A DNA stretch of 64,000 nucleotides, taken from Streptomyces sp. NBC_00154. Lineage in GTDB: Bacteria > Actinomycetota > Actinomycetes > Streptomycetales > Streptomycetaceae. The notes under the pieces are model-generated. The model was not told the DNA's origin and ran no database searches. It saw only the letters and a program-made list of their open reading frames with translations. Positions within the stretch are counted from its first letter, which is position 1. Each line of letters opens with the position of its first letter. The stretch spans positions 5,710,501-5,774,500 of the forward strand of contig NZ_JAPEMI010000001.1 of the NCBI RefSeq assembly GCF_026342835.1, in the 5' to 3' direction. Position numbers and translations under genes: made by a program. This document shows positions 1 through 8,646 of this stretch, in pieces.

Positions 1-2
1 TG

Positions 3-551
3 CAGCGTTCCGTCTACGACCGCTTCCTCGAACTCCTCGCCCCGGCCGTCGCCTCGGTCGTCGTCGGCGACCCGTCCGACGAGAAGACCCGGATGGGGCC
101 GCTGATCTCCCGGGCCCAACTGGAACGCGTACGGTCGTACGTCCCCGAGGGTGCGACCGCGATCCGGGGCGGCGCACCCGAGGGCCCCGGGTTCTGGTTC
201 CCGCCGACGGTGCTGACCGACGCCCGCCCCGACTCGCCCGTGGCCACCGAAGAGGTCTTCGGACCGGTCGCCGTCGTCCTGCCCTTCGAGGACGAAGCCG
301 ACGCCGTCCGGCTCGCCAACGCGACCGAGTACGGCCTCGCCGGCTCCATCTGGACCCGAGACGTGGGCCGCGCGCTGCGGGTCTCCCAGGCGGTCCAGGC
401 CGGCAACCTGTCCGTCAACTCCCACTCCAGCGTCCGCTACTGGACCCCGTTCGGCGGCTACAAGCAGTCCGGTCTCGGCCGGGAACTGGGCCCCGACGCC
501 CTCGCCGCCTTCACCGAAACCAAGAACGTCTTCATCAGTACGGAGGCCTGA
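3..551 (+). CDS. Aldehyde dehydrogenase, C-terminal part (cut by window edge)
   Basis: The reading frame is open from the left edge and ends at 551, so only the last ~182 residues are present. Sequence such as MGPLISRAQLERV, EEVFGPVAVVLPFEDE and the terminal FGGYKQSGLGRE is typical of the NAD(P)-dependent aldehyde dehydrogenase family; the EEVFGP block belongs to the cofactor/catalytic region. The catalytic Cys lies upstream, outside the window. The next gene, an SDR, starts 6 bp after the stop, so the two are probably co-transcribed. An ALDH-SDR pair fits oxidation of an aldehyde from amine or polyol breakdown, but the substrate cannot be read from this fragment. Confidence 0.93.
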   Translation, partial: QRSVYDRFLELLAPAVASVVVGDPSDEKTRMGPLISRAQLERVRSYVPEGATAIRGGAPEGPGFWFPPTVLTDARPDSPVATEEVFGPVAVVLPFEDEADAVRLANATEYGLAGSIWTRDVGRALRVSQAVQAGNLSVNSHSSVRYWTPFGGYKQSGLGRELGPDALAAFTETKNVFISTEA

Positions 552-557
552 ACCAGC

Positions 558-1346
558 ATGACCACCGACACCGAGAACATCTGCCGCCGCCTGGTCGGCC
601 GCACCGCCGTCATCACCGGCGCCGGCAGCGGCATCGGCCTCGCCACCGCCCGCCGCCTGGCATCCGAGGGCGCCCACGTCGTCTGCGCGGACATCGACGA
701 GACCGCGGGCAAGGCCGCGGCCGACGAGGCCGGCGGCCTCTTCGTACGCACCGATGTCACCGACCCCGAACAGGTCGAGGCGCTCTTCAAGGCCGCGTAC
801 GACACCTACGGCTCCGTCGACATCGCCTTCAACAACGCGGGCATCTCGCCGCCCGACGACGACTCCATCCTCACCACCGGACTGGAGGCCTGGAAGCGCG
901 TCCAGGACGTCAACCTCACCTCCGTCTACCTCTGCTGCAAGGCCGCCCTCCCCTACATGCGGCGCCAGGGCCGCGGCTCGATCATCAACACCGCGTCGTT
1001 CGTGGCCGTCATGGGTGCGGCCACCAGCCAGATCTCGTACACCGCGTCCAAGGGCGGCGTGCTCGCCATGTCCCGCGAGCTCGGTGTCCAGTTCGCCCGC
1101 GAGGGCATCCGGGTCAACGCGCTCTGCCCCGGGCCGGTCAACACCCCGCTGCTCCAGGAGCTGTTCGCCAAGGACCCGGAGCGCGCGGCTCGTCGGCTGG
1201 TGCACATCCCGGTCGGCCGGTTCGCGGAGGCCACCGAGATCGCGGCGGCGGTCGCGTTCCTCGCGAGCGACGACTCCTCGTTCGTGAACGCCACGGACTT
1301 CCTTGTCGACGGTGGAATCTCCGGCGCGTACGTCACGCCCGTCTGA
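558..1346 (+). CDS. Short-chain dehydrogenase/reductase (SDR)
   Basis: A 262-residue classical SDR. The cofactor-binding motif TGAGSGIG is at about residues 20-27, NNAG follows near 95, and the catalytic YTASK places Tyr161 and Lys165. The C-terminal CPGPVNTPLL loop is typical of the family. The ATG follows a GGAGG 11 bases upstream. It lies 6 bp after the aldehyde dehydrogenase, suggesting one transcript and successive oxidation steps on a shared substrate. Such proteins are often labelled 3-oxoacyl-ACP reductase, but no fatty-acid genes are nearby, so a catabolic dehydrogenase is more likely. The substrate is unknown. Confidence 0.9.
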   Translation: MTTDTENICRRLVGRTAVITGAGSGIGLATARRLASEGAHVVCADIDETAGKAAADEAGGLFVRTDVTDPEQVEALFKAAYDTYGSVDIAFNNAGISPPDDDSILTTGLEAWKRVQDVNLTSVYLCCKAALPYMRRQGRGSIINTASFVAVMGAATSQISYTASKGGVLAMSRELGVQFAREGIRVNALCPGPVNTPLLQELFAKDPERAARRLVHIPVGRFAEATEIAAAVAFLASDDSSFVNATDFLVDGGISGAYVTPV

Positions 1347-1444
1347 CCGGCCCGTCGTCGCGCGCGTGCTCATGGCTGCACGGCCGCCCACGTCAAACCG
1401 CCCGCCCCGGGCTCCCGTTGAAGGCGGAACCCTAGAGTGGAGGC

Positions 1445-2356
1445 ATGAGCAACGCGACACCGCCCGGCTGGTACCCGGACTCCGCAGCCCCGGGCACCGA
1501 CCGGTGGTGGGACGGCACGGCATGGACCGCTCACACCCGGCCGAGCACGCCCGCACCGCAGCAGCCGGTCCCACCCCCGTACGCAAGCGGAGGCAGCGGC
1601 GGCGGGGGCGGCATCCGGATCGTGACGACAGCGACGGCGGCCCTGGTCGTCCTCGGCGCGGCCGTCACCGGGGCCGTCCTGCTGGGCCGGGACGACGGCG
1701 GTACGGAACCCAAGTCGTCCGGGCCGACCCGCTCCGCACCGCTCCCCACCGCCACCACCACGTCCGGCGGGAACGGTCCGGCGACGGACCCGACACTGCT
1801 CGTCGACCAGCTCAACGGCATCACCCTGCCGATCCCCGACGGCTGGGAGAAGCCGGAGAGCACGGTCGACAAGGCGCTCACCATGCGCACGGTCGACTCC
1901 TACACCTGCCCCGGCGACTCCTCCGCCTTCTGCTACCACGGCACGGTGACCACCCGTACGGCGAGCGAGACGGACCTCACTTCCGCCGAGGCCCTGGCCG
2001 AGCAGGACATCGCCACCGCTGCCGACAAGGCGTACGAGGAGAACGTCGTCGGCGACCGGATCCACGGAGGCATCACCTCCCACGAGCAGCTGAGATCCGC
2101 ATCGGTCAGCGTGGCGGGCCGCACGGGCTACGAAGTGCGCTGGCGGGTCCACACGGCCGAGGGACCCGGCGGCTATGTGCAGTCGCTCGTCTTCCCGTCG
2201 ACGGTCGGCAGCGAATCGCCGGTGATCGTGCGCTACGCCTTCGACGCAGGACCCGACGGACCGCCGCTCTCCCTCATGGACACCCTCACCCGGGCCATCC
2301 GGCCGATCGACGACAGCGACACCAGCGGAGGCGTCGGCAGCTCCGTGGCTCCCTGA
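1445..2356 (+). CDS. DUF2510-domain membrane-anchored protein
   Basis: 303 residues. The N-terminus carries the DUF2510 signature (PPGWYPDSA...DRWWDGTAWTAHT, residues 6-31), a short actinobacterial module usually found at the cytoplasmic end of membrane proteins. A Pro/Gly-rich linker follows, then one hydrophobic segment at about residues 57-81, then an extracytoplasmic domain of about 220 residues with no family I recognise. A TAGAGT hexamer ends 6 bases before the ATG and the purine-rich GGAGG lies between them, so both leaderless and leadered starts are possible. The function is unknown. Confidence 0.82.
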   Translation: MSNATPPGWYPDSAAPGTDRWWDGTAWTAHTRPSTPAPQQPVPPPYASGGSGGGGGIRIVTTATAALVVLGAAVTGAVLLGRDDGGTEPKSSGPTRSAPLPTATTTSGGNGPATDPTLLVDQLNGITLPIPDGWEKPESTVDKALTMRTVDSYTCPGDSSAFCYHGTVTTRTASETDLTSAEALAEQDIATAADKAYEENVVGDRIHGGITSHEQLRSASVSVAGRTGYEVRWRVHTAEGPGGYVQSLVFPSTVGSESPVIVRYAFDAGPDGPPLSLMDTLTRAIRPIDDSDTSGGVGSSVAP

Positions 2357-2387
2357 CACCCGGTCAGGAAGTCAGGGAGTCAGGAGG

Positions 2388-3590
2388 TCAGAGGAACGTC
2401 TGCCCCTCGCCGCGGTACGTCGGCACGGTCGCCGTCACCCGGTCGCCCTCGATCAGCTGCAGCTCGTCGAAGCGCTCGCACAGCTCACCGGCCTTCGCGT
2501 GCCGGAACCACACCTTGTCGCCGATCAGCAGATCGTCGGCCGGGGCGCCGAGCAGCGGTGTCTGCACCTCGCCGGGCCCCTCCTGCGGGTCGTAGCGCAG
2601 CCCCTCCGGCAGATACGGAACGGGCAGCCGGTCCGCCCCCGCGGCCCCCGACGCCGGGTAGCCGCCGCCGAGCACCGTCACCACCCCCACGCCGGGCCGC
2701 CGCACCACGGGCTGCGCGAACAGCGCCGCCGGGCGGGCCGAGAACGACGTGTAGTTGTCGAACAGCCGCGGTGCGTAGAGCCCCGACCCGGCCGCGATCT
2801 CGGTCACCGCCGGCTCCGCCGCCGTGTGCTGCACACTGCCGGTGCCGCCACCGTTCACGAACTCCAGATCCGGCGCCACCGCCCGCACGGCCCGCACCAC
2901 CTCCGCCCGCCGGGCCGCCAGCTCCTTGCGGGCCGTCGCCTGCATCAGCCGGATCGCCCTGGAACGCAGCGGCCGGCCCGTGAGCGAGTCCCCGACCCCG
3001 GCGATATGCCCCTCGTACGCCATCAGACCGACCAGCCGGAAACCGGGCCTGCGCGCCACCGAGCGGGCCAGCTCCGCGAGCTGGGCGGGGGAGCGCAGCG
3101 GCGAACGCAGCGCCCCGATCCTGACCCGGCCGCCGAGCAGCCGCAGCGACGTGTCCAGCTCCAGACAGACCCGGATCTCCTCCTGGCCACCGGCCCGCGC
3201 CGCGTCGATCAGCTCCAGCTGCGCATGGTCGTCCACCATCACCGTGACCGCGGCGGCCAGCTTCGGGTCCCCGGCCAGCTCGGCGAAGGCGGACCGGTCG
3301 GCCGACGGGTAGGCCAGCAGTACGTCGTCGAAACCGGCCCGGGCCAGCCACAGCGACTCGGCGAGCGTGAACGACATCACCCCGGCGAACCCCGGCCGCG
3401 CGAGCACCCGCTCCAGCAGCGTCCGGCAGCGCACCGACTTGCTCGCGACCCGGATCGGCTTCCCCGCCGCCCGGCGGACCAGGTCTTCGGCGTTGGCATC
3501 GAAGGCATCCAGATCGACCACGGCGATCGGGGCGTCGAGATGTGCGGTGGCCCGCTCGTAGCGGGTCCGGTCAGCGGCACGCGCAGTCAT
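2388..3590 (-). CDS. PLP-dependent amino acid deaminase/aldolase (alanine racemase N-domain, D-serine dehydratase-like)
   Basis: 400 residues from the ATG at 3590. Upstream in-frame sequence (to about 4208) is low-complexity and antisense to the next gene, so it is excluded. The N-terminal half is a fold-type III PLP barrel: DAPIAVVDLDAFDAN, then VASKSVRC with Lys51 as the likely Schiff-base lysine. The C-terminal half resembles the metal-dependent D-serine dehydratase/D-threonine aldolase group, with His364 in WFRHAKAGELCERF and the ending VPTYRGEGQTF. The expected activity is deamination or aldol cleavage of a D-amino acid or 3-hydroxy amino acid; the substrate is not evident. It is transcribed convergently with the DUF2510 gene. 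Confidence 0.85.
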   Translation of the reverse strand: MTARAADRTRYERATAHLDAPIAVVDLDAFDANAEDLVRRAAGKPIRVASKSVRCRTLLERVLARPGFAGVMSFTLAESLWLARAGFDDVLLAYPSADRSAFAELAGDPKLAAAVTVMVDDHAQLELIDAARAGGQEEIRVCLELDTSLRLLGGRVRIGALRSPLRSPAQLAELARSVARRPGFRLVGLMAYEGHIAGVGDSLTGRPLRSRAIRLMQATARKELAARRAEVVRAVRAVAPDLEFVNGGGTGSVQHTAAEPAVTEIAAGSGLYAPRLFDNYTSFSARPAALFAQPVVRRPGVGVVTVLGGGYPASGAAGADRLPVPYLPEGLRYDPQEGPGEVQTPLLGAPADDLLIGDKVWFRHAKAGELCERFDELQLIEGDRVTATVPTYRGEGQTFL

Positions 3591-3774
3591 GGCCGCAGCT
3601 TGCCAGACGCCTCTACCGCTGGGTAGGGGGACGATCGGGGCAGATCCCCCAGGGGCACGACGCCCGACTCCCGCCGGGCCCGCCGCAGCCCGTAGAGTAA
3701 CGACACGCGGCGACCAACGGGCCTGCCCGTGAAGGTGATCCGCGAGCGGTACGGAACGTGGACCAGGGGGGCGG

Positions 3775-5097
3775 ATGAGTACCGAGGCGCAGCGCGCTCC
3801 CGTGCCGCCCCGCCCGACGGCGCCACCACGCCCGGCCGCACCGCCGGACGCCCACGGGAACCCGGGGCGTACGACCGGGGCGACGCCCCCGCCCGCGACC
3901 CAGGGCCCGCAGCCGACGGCCCCGGCCGACCAGGCTCCGGATGCGTCGGCGTCCGGCGCGCCCGCGCCCGCGCCCGGGCCCACCGCACCTGCCGTTCCCA
4001 CGCAGGACGCGCCGACGCACGCACCGCATGCTCCTCCCGCGGCCCCGACTTCCCCGCACCCGCCGGAGCTGGAGCCGGTGGAGACGACCACTCGGCTCCG
4101 CGTCGTGCCCGCGGCCGCTGCCGCCCCCGCCCCCACGGCTCCGCCCCGTCCCGGAACGACGCCGCGCCCGCCGACCCGGCGGCGGCCGGTAGGGGCTGTG
4201 GATCTCACCCCGCATCCCGGCGCGACCCCGCCGCATCCCGGCGGCTACTTCCCGCCCGCGCATACGCACTCCCACGCCCTGCCGTACCCCAGGCCCGAGA
4301 CGCCCGCCGAGACCACCACCCGGCTGCGGCCCGTCCGTACCCGTCGCCCCGCACGGACAGCCGCTGCGGCGGCCTGTGTCGTGCTCGGGCTCGGGCTGAT
4401 CGGCGGAGCGGTCACCGGCAGCTGGCTCACCAGTGACTCCTCGGCCGACGCCGGTGCGCGCAACCCCTACGCCATTGGACGCACCGTCTGGCACAACGTC
4501 CCCGTGGACACCCTGTTCCCCCGCACCCTCAAGGGGGACGGCGCGGGGCCCGGCGGTGCGGACCGGGTCTGGACCCGGATCGCCGTCGCCCCGGACAGTG
4601 GCTGCACGACCGGCCTGGACCCGCTGCTGCTCAAGACGATCCGCCCGGTCGGCTGCGAGCGGCTGCTGCGCGCCACCTACGCGGACGCCACCTCCAGCAG
4701 CGTCACCACGGTCGGCATGATCTTCACCGAGGGCTCCACCGACGCGATGAGAGCGCTGAGCACCAGGTTCTCCGATCAGCACCTCGACGCGCGCACCGAC
4801 CTGATGCCCCGTACGTACGCGGTCGAGGACACGGTCGCCGCCGGCTTCGGCGCCCGGCAGCGCGCCAGCTGGACCGTCCATGTGCTGACCGAGGTGCCGG
4901 TCGTCGTCTTCGCCGTATCCGGGTTCGCGGACGGACGTACGGTCAGCGATCCGCAGCCGGTCGCGAAGGCGATCGCCGCGGACGCGACCACGGCCGCCGC
5001 GCAGGCCGGACTCGGCCATGAGGCCAAGGGCATCGCCGACCGGATCGAGCGCGGGCTGCGCCGGACCGTCACCGACCTCTCGGAGAAGCCGCGATGA
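3775..5097 (+). CDS. Pro/Ala-rich single-pass membrane protein, mycosin partner
   Basis: 440 residues. Roughly the first 190 are Pro/Ala/Thr-rich and probably disordered in the cytoplasm. They contain two similar stretches, ETTTRLRVV and ETTTRLRPV. One transmembrane segment is at about 195-217 (AACVVLGLGLIGGAV), followed by about 220 extracellular residues. The start has a strong AGGGGGGCGG ahead of the ATG. Its stop overlaps the next start (ATGA), so it is translationally coupled to the mycosin-type protease. This suggests the two proteins act together at the membrane. I recognise no catalytic motif. Confidence 0.78.
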   Translation: MSTEAQRAPVPPRPTAPPRPAAPPDAHGNPGRTTGATPPPATQGPQPTAPADQAPDASASGAPAPAPGPTAPAVPTQDAPTHAPHAPPAAPTSPHPPELEPVETTTRLRVVPAAAAAPAPTAPPRPGTTPRPPTRRRPVGAVDLTPHPGATPPHPGGYFPPAHTHSHALPYPRPETPAETTTRLRPVRTRRPARTAAAAACVVLGLGLIGGAVTGSWLTSDSSADAGARNPYAIGRTVWHNVPVDTLFPRTLKGDGAGPGGADRVWTRIAVAPDSGCTTGLDPLLLKTIRPVGCERLLRATYADATSSSVTTVGMIFTEGSTDAMRALSTRFSDQHLDARTDLMPRTYAVEDTVAAGFGARQRASWTVHVLTEVPVVVFAVSGFADGRTVSDPQPVAKAIAADATTAAAQAGLGHEAKGIADRIERGLRRTVTDLSEKPR

Positions 5098-6302
5098 ACA
5101 GCCGCCGCCACCGCCGCGCCCTCGGCGCGCTCTGCGCCGCCACCGCGTTCACGCTGCTCCCCGCCGTCCCCGCCCACGCGGACACCATCCGGCCGCAGCA
5201 GTGGGGGCTGCAGGCGCTGCACACGGACCGGGCCTGGCAGACCACCAAGGGCAAGGGCATCACCGTCGCCGTCGTCGACACCGGGGTCGACGACAGCCTC
5301 CCCGACCTGGCGGGTCAGGTACTGCCCGGCAAGGACCTGATCGGCTTCGGCGCCGGGCGCGGCGACCGTTCCTGGGCACGGCACGGCACCGCGATGGCCG
5401 GGATCATCGCGGGCCGCGGCCACGGCGTCGGCCGCGCCGACGGAGTGCTCGGCATCGCCCCCGAGGCGAAGATCCTCCCGGTCCGGGTGATCCTCGAAGC
5501 CTCCGACCCGTCCCGCGACAAGGCCCGCGAGTCCCGCGGTACGGCCCTGGCCGACGGCATCCGCTGGGCCGCCGACCACGGTGCCGACGTCATCAACCTC
5601 TCCCTGGGCGACGACAGCGCGTCCGCGCACCCCGAGGGCGGCGAGGACGCCGCGATCCAGTACGCGCTGAAGAAGGGCGCCGTCGTCGTCGCGTCGGCGG
5701 GCAACGGGGGCGAGAAGGGTGACCACATCTCGTACCCCGCCGCCTACCCCGGCGTGATCGCGGTCGCCGCCGTCGACCGGTACGGCACCCACGCCGCCTT
5801 CTCCACCCGCCGCTGGTACGCCACCGTCAGCGCTCCCGGCGTCGACATAGTGGTCCCGGCCCCCGACCGTCACTACTACATCGAGTGGGGCACATCGGCC
5901 GCCTCCGCGTTCGTCTCCGGCGCGGTCGCGCTGGTCCGGGCCGCCCATCCGGGACTCACGCCCGCCCAGGTGAAGGAGCTCCTGACGGACACCGCCCGCA
6001 GCTCCCCGGCGGGCGGCCGCGACGACTCCCGGGGCTACGGCATCGTCGACCCGGCCGCCGCGATCAAGGCGGGCGGCAAGCTGCGCAAGGCCGGTCTGCG
6101 GGCAGAGGCGGAGTCGGCCGGCTCCGCCGGGTCCACGAAGGCCGGCTACCGCAAGCGGTACTTCGGCCCCGGTCCTACCGCGCAGCACCGGGACGCAGGA
6201 CCCGCAGGCTGGCTCGCCCCGGCCGCGGGCGGCCTGGGAGCCGTACTGCTGGCGCTGGCCGTGCTGCTGTGGCGCGACAGGAGAACCTCCGCACGCCGCT
6301 GA
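5094..6302 (+). CDS. Mycosin-type S8 serine protease (type VII secretion-associated family)
   Basis: 402 residues. A Sec signal peptide ends near residues 28-30 (VPAHAD). The subtilase catalytic triad is complete: Asp62 in VAVVDTGVDD, His97 in RHGTAMAG and Ser268 in GTSAASAFVSG; the oxyanion Asn204 sits in SAGNGG. A C-terminal hydrophobic helix (about 371-393) followed by a basic tail anchors it in the membrane, the normal mycosin layout. Mycosins support type VII secretion in actinobacteria. No esx or ecc gene is in the window, so this is an orphan copy, coupled by ATGA overlap to the membrane protein upstream. Confidence 0.9.
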   Translation: MNSRRHRRALGALCAATAFTLLPAVPAHADTIRPQQWGLQALHTDRAWQTTKGKGITVAVVDTGVDDSLPDLAGQVLPGKDLIGFGAGRGDRSWARHGTAMAGIIAGRGHGVGRADGVLGIAPEAKILPVRVILEASDPSRDKARESRGTALADGIRWAADHGADVINLSLGDDSASAHPEGGEDAAIQYALKKGAVVVASAGNGGEKGDHISYPAAYPGVIAVAAVDRYGTHAAFSTRRWYATVSAPGVDIVVPAPDRHYYIEWGTSAASAFVSGAVALVRAAHPGLTPAQVKELLTDTARSSPAGGRDDSRGYGIVDPAAAIKAGGKLRKAGLRAEAESAGSAGSTKAGYRKRYFGPGPTAQHRDAGPAGWLAPAAGGLGAVLLALAVLLWRDRRTSARR

Positions 6303-6345
6303 AGCCGTGGCGATCCGATCGTCCGGCCGAGAGGACGCTTACGCC

Positions 6346-7272
6346 TCACCGCGCCCCGTCGAGCACCCCGACCGCGGCCTTCGCGACCGACTCCACCCGC
6401 TCGATCCCCGTCGCCATCGTCTGCTGCCCGGCGGAGAGCACCGCCACCAGGTACGTGTGCCCGTTGCTCTTCACCTGCCCGATGCTGTTGATGTCCCAGA
6501 GGCCGGTGGCGCTCCGCGGCATCCAGCCGTTCTTCAGCGCCCAGTCGCTGCCCGCCGCGGACACCCCCCAATGCTGATCGGCCGCCACGTTCCGCATCAG
6601 CCCCTGCAGATAGGCACGGGAGTCCTCGGTCAGCTTCGAGTCCGTACCGAACACCGTCCTCAGCAGCACCAGCTGATCTGCCGCCGTGGTCCGGGTCAGC
6701 CCCCACGCGGCCGCGGCGGTCGTGCCGGCCAGGCCGAACCGGGTGTTGGCCGCGTCGAGCCCGCCCACCCCGCCGATCGTCCGCATCAGCGCGGTCGCAG
6801 CGGCGTTGTCACTGTTCTCGATCATGGTGACGGAACGGCTGCGTTCGTAGCCGGTGAGCTCCCGCCCCTGGTCCTGGGCCCGGAGCAGCAGCGCCGCGAG
6901 GATGTCGACCTTGACGATGCTCGCGGTGGCGTACGTCCCGTTCCCGTACACGGCACCGGCCCCGACCGCGGCGTCCAGCACCGCGACCGACACCCTGGAG
7001 TCGCCGGCCAGCGGCGCCACCGCCGCGGCCAGCTCCGCGTCCAGATCCACCTCGGGCTCCTCGCTCGTCACCACCGGAGCCGGTGGACCCGGAGCCGGTG
7101 AGTCCGCGGCCGACGATACGGAGGCGACGGGGCCGGGTCCCGGATCCGACCACCGGCCCACCAGATACATGCCGCCCGCAACGGAACCGGCCAGCAGGAA
7201 CACGGTGGTCACGGACGCGGACAGTACGGACGTACGCATCTTCGTACTTGTCTTCGATGTCGGCAGGGTCAT
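6346..7272 (-). CDS. Membrane-anchored serine hydrolase, class A beta-lactamase-like
   Basis: 308 residues from the ATG at 7272; an alternative ATG at 7239 is equally possible because neither has a clear Shine-Dalgarno. An N-terminal hydrophobic segment (about 15-38) is followed by a Pro/Ser-rich linker and a penicillin-recognising fold. Motif 1 is S118-I-V-K121, motif 2 S154-D-N156, and motif 3 is K247-N-G249 rather than KTG. The fold suggests a DD-peptidase-like or beta-lactamase-like hydrolase tethered outside the membrane. The altered third motif makes true beta-lactamase activity uncertain. It is convergent with the mycosin gene and divergent from sseB. Confidence 0.82.
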   Translation of the reverse strand: MTLPTSKTSTKMRTSVLSASVTTVFLLAGSVAGGMYLVGRWSDPGPGPVASVSSAADSPAPGPPAPVVTSEEPEVDLDAELAAAVAPLAGDSRVSVAVLDAAVGAGAVYGNGTYATASIVKVDILAALLLRAQDQGRELTGYERSRSVTMIENSDNAAATALMRTIGGVGGLDAANTRFGLAGTTAAAAWGLTRTTAADQLVLLRTVFGTDSKLTEDSRAYLQGLMRNVAADQHWGVSAAGSDWALKNGWMPRSATGLWDINSIGQVKSNGHTYLVAVLSAGQQTMATGIERVESVAKAAVGVLDGAR

Positions 7273-7347
7273 GGAACCGGACGCTAGGAAGAGCACCTGG
7301 CAACGGGCTGTGGTCCACCTGAGGGCTTCGTGAGAAACCGCACCGAC

Positions 7348-7353
7348 TACGCT
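7348..7353 (+). promoter_or_regulatory. Candidate -10 of a leaderless sseB promoter
   Basis: TACGCT lies exactly 6 bases before the GTG at 7360, the usual distance between a -10 box and the first base of a leaderless actinobacterial mRNA. No good -35 is visible. It decides the GTG start over the upstream in-frame GTG at 7330. Confidence 0.45.
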
Positions 7354-7359
7354 CACCCT

Positions 7360-8088
7360 GTGGCGCAGAAGAACATTCCGGACTCCGGTTACTCCGACGA
7401 CGATGGCACGGCCGACCCCGCACTGACCGCGGCACTCGCCGCCTGGGCCGAGGACCGTACGGCCATCGGCCCAGTCCTCGAAGCGCTCACGGGCGCCCGC
7501 CTCCTGGTCCCCGTCGTCGCCGTCCTCGGGGAAGTGGAGGAGGACGAAACCGGGCTGCGCCGGGAGAAGACCAGTGACATGGCGGTGCCCACCCTCCAGG
7601 CCGGGGACCGTCGCGCCCTGCCCGCCTTCACCTCGACCGCCTCGCTGGCGCGCTGGGACCCGCAGGCCCGCCCCGTCGCCGTACCCCTGCACCAGGCGCT
7701 GCAGGCCGCCGCACACGAGAAGGCGGACACGGTGGTGCTCGATCTCGCCGGTCCCGTCGCTTTCGAGCTGACCGGCTCCGCGCTGCTCGCGCTCGCCGAG
7801 GGCCGCACCAGCGCCGACCCGCTGGACGACCCGGCGGTCACCTCCGCGGTACGCGAGGCGGTCGCCGCCGAGCCCGCGGTGATCCGCGCCCATCTCGTTC
7901 CGGGCCGGGCCGGCGGCACCCTCGCCCTGGTCCTGGCGCCCGACGCGGCCCCTGCCGACGCGGCCCACCGGGTCGCGGAGTCCCTGGCCGCCGACGAGGT
8001 GCTGCGCGCCCGGCTGGTGCGGGGCCTGGACCTGGCGCTGCTTCCGGCCGACGCGATCACGCCCGGTGAGCCTCTCTTCGCACGCTGA
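7360..8088 (+). CDS. SseB family protein
   Basis: 242 residues from the GTG at 7360 (starts VAQKNIPDSGYSDDD). The middle and end match the SseB N-terminal-domain family that is widespread in Streptomyces: a GARLLVPVVAVLGE strand, then DMAVPTLQAGDRRALPAFTS and a second half rich in alpha/beta elements. The biochemical role of the family is not known. An in-frame GTG at 7330 would add 10 residues but would lie ahead of the probable transcription start. A bidirectional terminator follows the stop. Confidence 0.82.
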   Translation: MAQKNIPDSGYSDDDGTADPALTAALAAWAEDRTAIGPVLEALTGARLLVPVVAVLGEVEEDETGLRREKTSDMAVPTLQAGDRRALPAFTSTASLARWDPQARPVAVPLHQALQAAAHEKADTVVLDLAGPVAFELTGSALLALAEGRTSADPLDDPAVTSAVREAVAAEPAVIRAHLVPGRAGGTLALVLAPDAAPADAAHRVAESLAADEVLRARLVRGLDLALLPADAITPGEPLFAR

Positions 8089-8111
8089 TCGCCCGACCGG
8101 CCCGCGAACGA

Positions 8112-8150
8112 CGTGAGCCCCCTGCTGCCCGGACGGGCAGGGGGCTCACG
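8112..8150. terminator. Bidirectional terminator between sseB and DUF1844 gene
   Basis: The arms CGTGAGCCCCC...TGCCCG and CGGGCAGGGGGCTCACG pair over about 17 bp with a 3-base bulge and a 2-base apex. It lies between the convergent sseB and DUF1844 genes. Confidence 0.8.
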
Positions 8151-8183
8151 GTCGTCGAAGGAAGGAGAGGTGGCGGGGTGGGC

Positions 8184-8546
8184 TCAGCCGAAGACGGGGC
8201 CGGTGTACTTCTCGCCGGGGCCCTGGCCGGGCTCGTCCGGAACGAGCGACGCCTCGCGGAACGCCAGCTGCAGCGACTTCAGACCGTCCCGCAGCGGCGC
8301 CGCGTGGAACGAGCTGATCTCGGTGGTGCTCGCGTCCAGCAGGCCGGCCAGCGCGTGGACCAGCTTGCGGGCCTCGTCGAGGTCCTTGTGCTTGTCGCCG
8401 TCCTCGGTCAGACCGAGCTTCACGGCGGCGGCGCTCATCAGATTGACGGCGACCGTCACGATCACCTCGACCGCGGGAACCTCCGCGATGTCGCGGGCCA
8501 TGTCGTCGAAGCCGGGGGTTTCACTGCTGGGGGTCGCGTCACTCAT
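8184..8546 (-). CDS. DUF1844 family protein
   Basis: 120 residues from the ATG at 8546 (MSDATPSSETPGFDDM). The core, with VEVIVTVAVNLMSAAAVKLGL followed by KHKDLDEARKLVHALAGLL, matches the small mostly helical DUF1844 family. In Streptomyces this gene typically lies divergently upstream of infC, as here. It has no known function. It is not a secreted protein, and there is no convincing membrane span. Confidence 0.85.
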   Translation of the reverse strand: MSDATPSSETPGFDDMARDIAEVPAVEVIVTVAVNLMSAAAVKLGLTEDGDKHKDLDEARKLVHALAGLLDASTTEISSFHAAPLRDGLKSLQLAFREASLVPDEPGQGPGEKYTGPVFG

Positions 8547-8646
8547 GAGCCATACGATAGGCCCACTCCTGCCCGCACCCGTCCGCGGGAGCTGCGTGAG
8601 CGGTTGTCCCCGCACGGTTCGCGCCACCCCCGGGGAGCTGCTAACC

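Noticed and set aside
1370..2359. Long antisense frames over the DUF2510 gene, and similar ones over pheST, arg, helR and cobT genes
   Set aside because: These are third-position GC shadows of real genes: Arg/Gly/Val-rich, without family motifs or start signals.
2358..2395. Short tandem GTCAGG-type repeats after the DUF2510 gene
   Set aside because: Four imperfect copies of about 8 bp in a short convergent gap; too short and degenerate to assign a role.
3591..4208. Open frame extending the deaminase-like gene upstream
   Set aside because: The composition is Gly/Ala/Arg low complexity, antisense to the Pro-rich coding region of the next gene; family similarity begins at about 3590.
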